DNA of 5,983 nt from Microcaldota archaeon. Lineage in GTDB: Archaea; Micrarchaeota; Micrarchaeia; Micrarchaeales; CABMGC01. Location of the stretch: the NCBI GenBank assembly GCA_021805625.1, contig JAJZEU010000104.1, positions 1 through 5,983 on the forward strand. The letters are read 5' to 3'. The stretch's first letter is position 1. The number at the start of each line of letters is the position of its first letter. Shown piece after piece: positions 4,460 to 5,983 of this stretch. The notes below the pieces were generated by a model. The model was given only the letters and a program-made list of their open reading frames with translations, was not told the DNA's origin and did not search any database. The translations under genes and the position numbers were made by a program.

Positions 4460-5983
4460 ATGGCGCAATACATGGAAGATGCAACAGAAAATATGCAACG
4501 TGAGATTGAGGGCATTATGAGGGATGCGAGTGCGGAGCTGAGAATAATCGGCATGGCACTTTCCCTGGGATCGTATGGAATTACCTCCAGGGAAAAGGCA
4601 CGCACCATAGCAGGAGCAGATACTGAAAAAGAGACCGCGAAGCTCGTCAATGGCCTCTACATAAACTCTACATCAGTGGCAGCGGAAAACGAAGACACGA
4701 TTACCGCCGCAGTGAGTGCCATACTGAATCTTGTGCATATGTATGATTCTGACCTCTCCGCTATAGACACCTTTGTGCTGGCTACCGAAACGCCGAACGA
4801 CATCTCGAAGAACAATGCGATAGAGGTGATAAGGATAGTCAATGAGTTCGGCTTCGCATTCAATCCGAAGATTGCGCAGCACGTGCAGTCCGCATGCACA
4901 TCTGGAGTTACAGCGGTGGCGGACTTTGCCAAGAATGGTTTGGATGGCAGGGCGCTGATAGTAACAACTGACGATGCTAAATACAGATACGGAACCAACG
5001 CAGATGAAACCGGAGGCATGGGTTCTACGGCTACAGTTGTAGAGAAGGGCGGGAAGGCCGGCGGATTTCGCATACATGCAGGGATAGGTCACGACAGGGC
5101 GGACGTCGACGACTTTACGAAGAGGATAGAGGAGATAATAGACGAGGCCTCAGGGCTTGCGCTGGTCAATAAATATCCTGCAGTATACGGCAAGTACTCA
5201 GAATACGAATACATGCTCAGAGTTTACAGGTCAATCAGGGAAGTGATAGGCGCAGAGGGAGTTTCGGCAAGCAACTTTCTTGATAGATATATGATAATCT
5301 CGCACATACCATTCCCGTCAATGCCAGAGAAGGCTGCAGCATATCTTGTAAGGCACCTGATGAGAAACGATGAGAAATTGAAAGCAGAGATATATGCAGA
5401 CAAGGCGATGGTTGGCGCAAAAGAGAAATTTCTAGACGGCTTCAAAGACCTTGAAACCCAGTTTGGCTTCATCTCCAAATTTGCAGGCTTATATTACAAG
5501 TTAGACTTGCTAAGGGAAACGAGAGACAGGCTTAAGCTTATGAAAGCAGGCACCTTCGAGGAGGCACACAAGAGTATTGAGGAGGCGCTTGTCATGGAAA
5601 GGCTCTCGACAAGAAGGGCTAGAATCGCGAAGCATCTCATTGATGAAGATTGGTTGCGCACCAGGGCAAGTACAGCGGTTTCAAAGACCGCATCGCACAT
5701 ACAAAAGGTCTTCGAGAAACAGAGCAGCAAAGACATTGAGAAGCTAGAGATGCGCTTTGCAAAAGAAGGCTGCCTAATCGCAAAGAGCATACGGGACACT
5801 CTGAAAAGCATAGGAAACGAGTTCGGGCTGGGCGATGACTGGAGGGGCATACTCTCGAACCTTGACGCTGAGATGGCCCGGCTCGAGGAGACGGATGGTG
5901 CGGCTGTCGACGAATTCCTGAAGGCGTTCGTCGTGGGCATCTCCGAGATAGACAGATTCATGGATGCGGACCGACCCTCGATT
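4460..5983 (+). CDS. mvaS: HMG-CoA synthase-like protein with long helical insertion/extension, C-terminus cut off
   Basis: 508 codons are open to the right edge. HMG-CoA synthase condenses acetyl-CoA with acetoacetyl-CoA, the step before HMG-CoA reductase in the mevalonate route to archaeal lipid chains. All three catalytic residues align: E110 in ATETPND, nucleophile C146 in SACTSGV, and H282 in SHIPFPSM. Further hallmarks are TTDDAKY (169-175), ETGGMGSTATVV (183-194) and KYPAVYGKYS (238-247); the last resembles eukaryotic/bacterial synthases more than typical archaeal ones. About 28 residues precede the first core strand. From about 305 the protein becomes charged and helical (KEKFLDGF, RETRDRLKL, RRARIAKHL, KLEMRF, DAEMARLEE). 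The GNxY(T/S) motif expected soon after the catalytic His is not convincingly present; a weak IGNEFG lies at 451-456. Archaeal synthases have about 350 residues, so this one carries extra sequence. The ATG at 4460 fits a leaderless TATA spacing. Superfamily certain; specific enzyme likely. Confidence 0.8.
   Translation, partial: MAQYMEDATENMQREIEGIMRDASAELRIIGMALSLGSYGITSREKARTIAGADTEKETAKLVNGLYINSTSVAAENEDTITAAVSAILNLVHMYDSDLSAIDTFVLATETPNDISKNNAIEVIRIVNEFGFAFNPKIAQHVQSACTSGVTAVADFAKNGLDGRALIVTTDDAKYRYGTNADETGGMGSTATVVEKGGKAGGFRIHAGIGHDRADVDDFTKRIEEIIDEASGLALVNKYPAVYGKYSEYEYMLRVYRSIREVIGAEGVSASNFLDRYMIISHIPFPSMPEKAAAYLVRHLMRNDEKLKAEIYADKAMVGAKEKFLDGFKDLETQFGFISKFAGLYYKLDLLRETRDRLKLMKAGTFEEAHKSIEEALVMERLSTRRARIAKHLIDEDWLRTRASTAVSKTASHIQKVFEKQSSKDIEKLEMRFAKEGCLIAKSIRDTLKSIGNEFGLGDDWRGILSNLDAEMARLEETDGAAVDEFLKAFVVGISEIDRFMDADRPSI

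Noticed and set aside
2926..4460. Attachment-site duplication of the tRNA-Met 3' end marking an integrated element
   Set aside because: I found no second copy of the tRNA 3' end beyond the toxin-antitoxin module, and no integrase gene.
4432..5961. Minus-strand open frames opposite the HMG-CoA synthase-like gene (4432-4650, 4657-5073, 5224-5478, 5494-5961)
   Set aside because: They are serine/alanine-rich antisense shadows of a plus-strand frame that carries the full catalytic triad.

Overview
This window is archaeal. The evidence is A/T-rich TATA boxes about 25-30 bases upstream of starts, two tRNA genes with short introns in the anticodon loop and no encoded CCA, at least one probable leaderless gene, and heavy use of ATA and AGG codons. 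One cut-off gene closely resembles the archaeal tetraether-lipid radical SAM enzyme. The mix would suit a DPANN/ARMAN-like lineage (for example Micrarchaeota) or a Thermoplasmatota-like genome, but the sequence alone does not settle this.

Layout. (1) 1-1387, minus strand: a radical SAM protein of the tetraether lipid synthase (Tes, MJ0619-like) family, with its C-terminus off the left edge. (2) 1488-1766, minus strand: a small two-helix membrane protein with two CxC motifs in its loop. (3) 1851-2528, plus strand: an unrecognised protein made of two tandem copies of a beta-rich domain, divergent from (2) across a compact promoter region. (4) 2581-2689 and 2805-2926, plus strand: tRNA-Gly(TCC) and elongator tRNA-Met(CAT), each with a 37/38 intron and each with an odd conserved position. 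(5) 2936-2974: a pair of short palindromic repeats where the tRNAs and the next operon converge. (6) 4229-2980, minus strand: a type IV AbiE-like toxin-antitoxin operon, AT-richer than its surroundings. The nucleotidyltransferase toxin gene comes first and overlaps the AbiEi-like antitoxin gene by ATGA. Upstream lie two copies of one palindromic operator, exactly 70 bp apart. (7) 4460-5983, plus strand: an HMG-CoA synthase-like gene, probably leaderless, running off the right edge and carrying an unusual long charged helical region after its catalytic core.

How the parts fit. The two end genes belong to membrane-lipid metabolism: HMG-CoA synthase at the start of the mevalonate route to archaeal isoprenoids, and Tes at the tail-to-tail joining of the chains. 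Both have the same TATA octamer, TTTAAATA. Between them, next to two tRNA genes, sits the toxin-antitoxin module, which looks like an acquired element. Its regulation can be read from the sequence: the antitoxin is predicted to repress by binding two operators that bracket the promoter. A strong Shine-Dalgarno sequence on the antitoxin gene, and none on the toxin gene, should keep antitoxin in excess. The least understood items are the duplicated-domain protein, the CxC membrane protein, the extended HMG-CoA synthase and the deviant tRNA positions.
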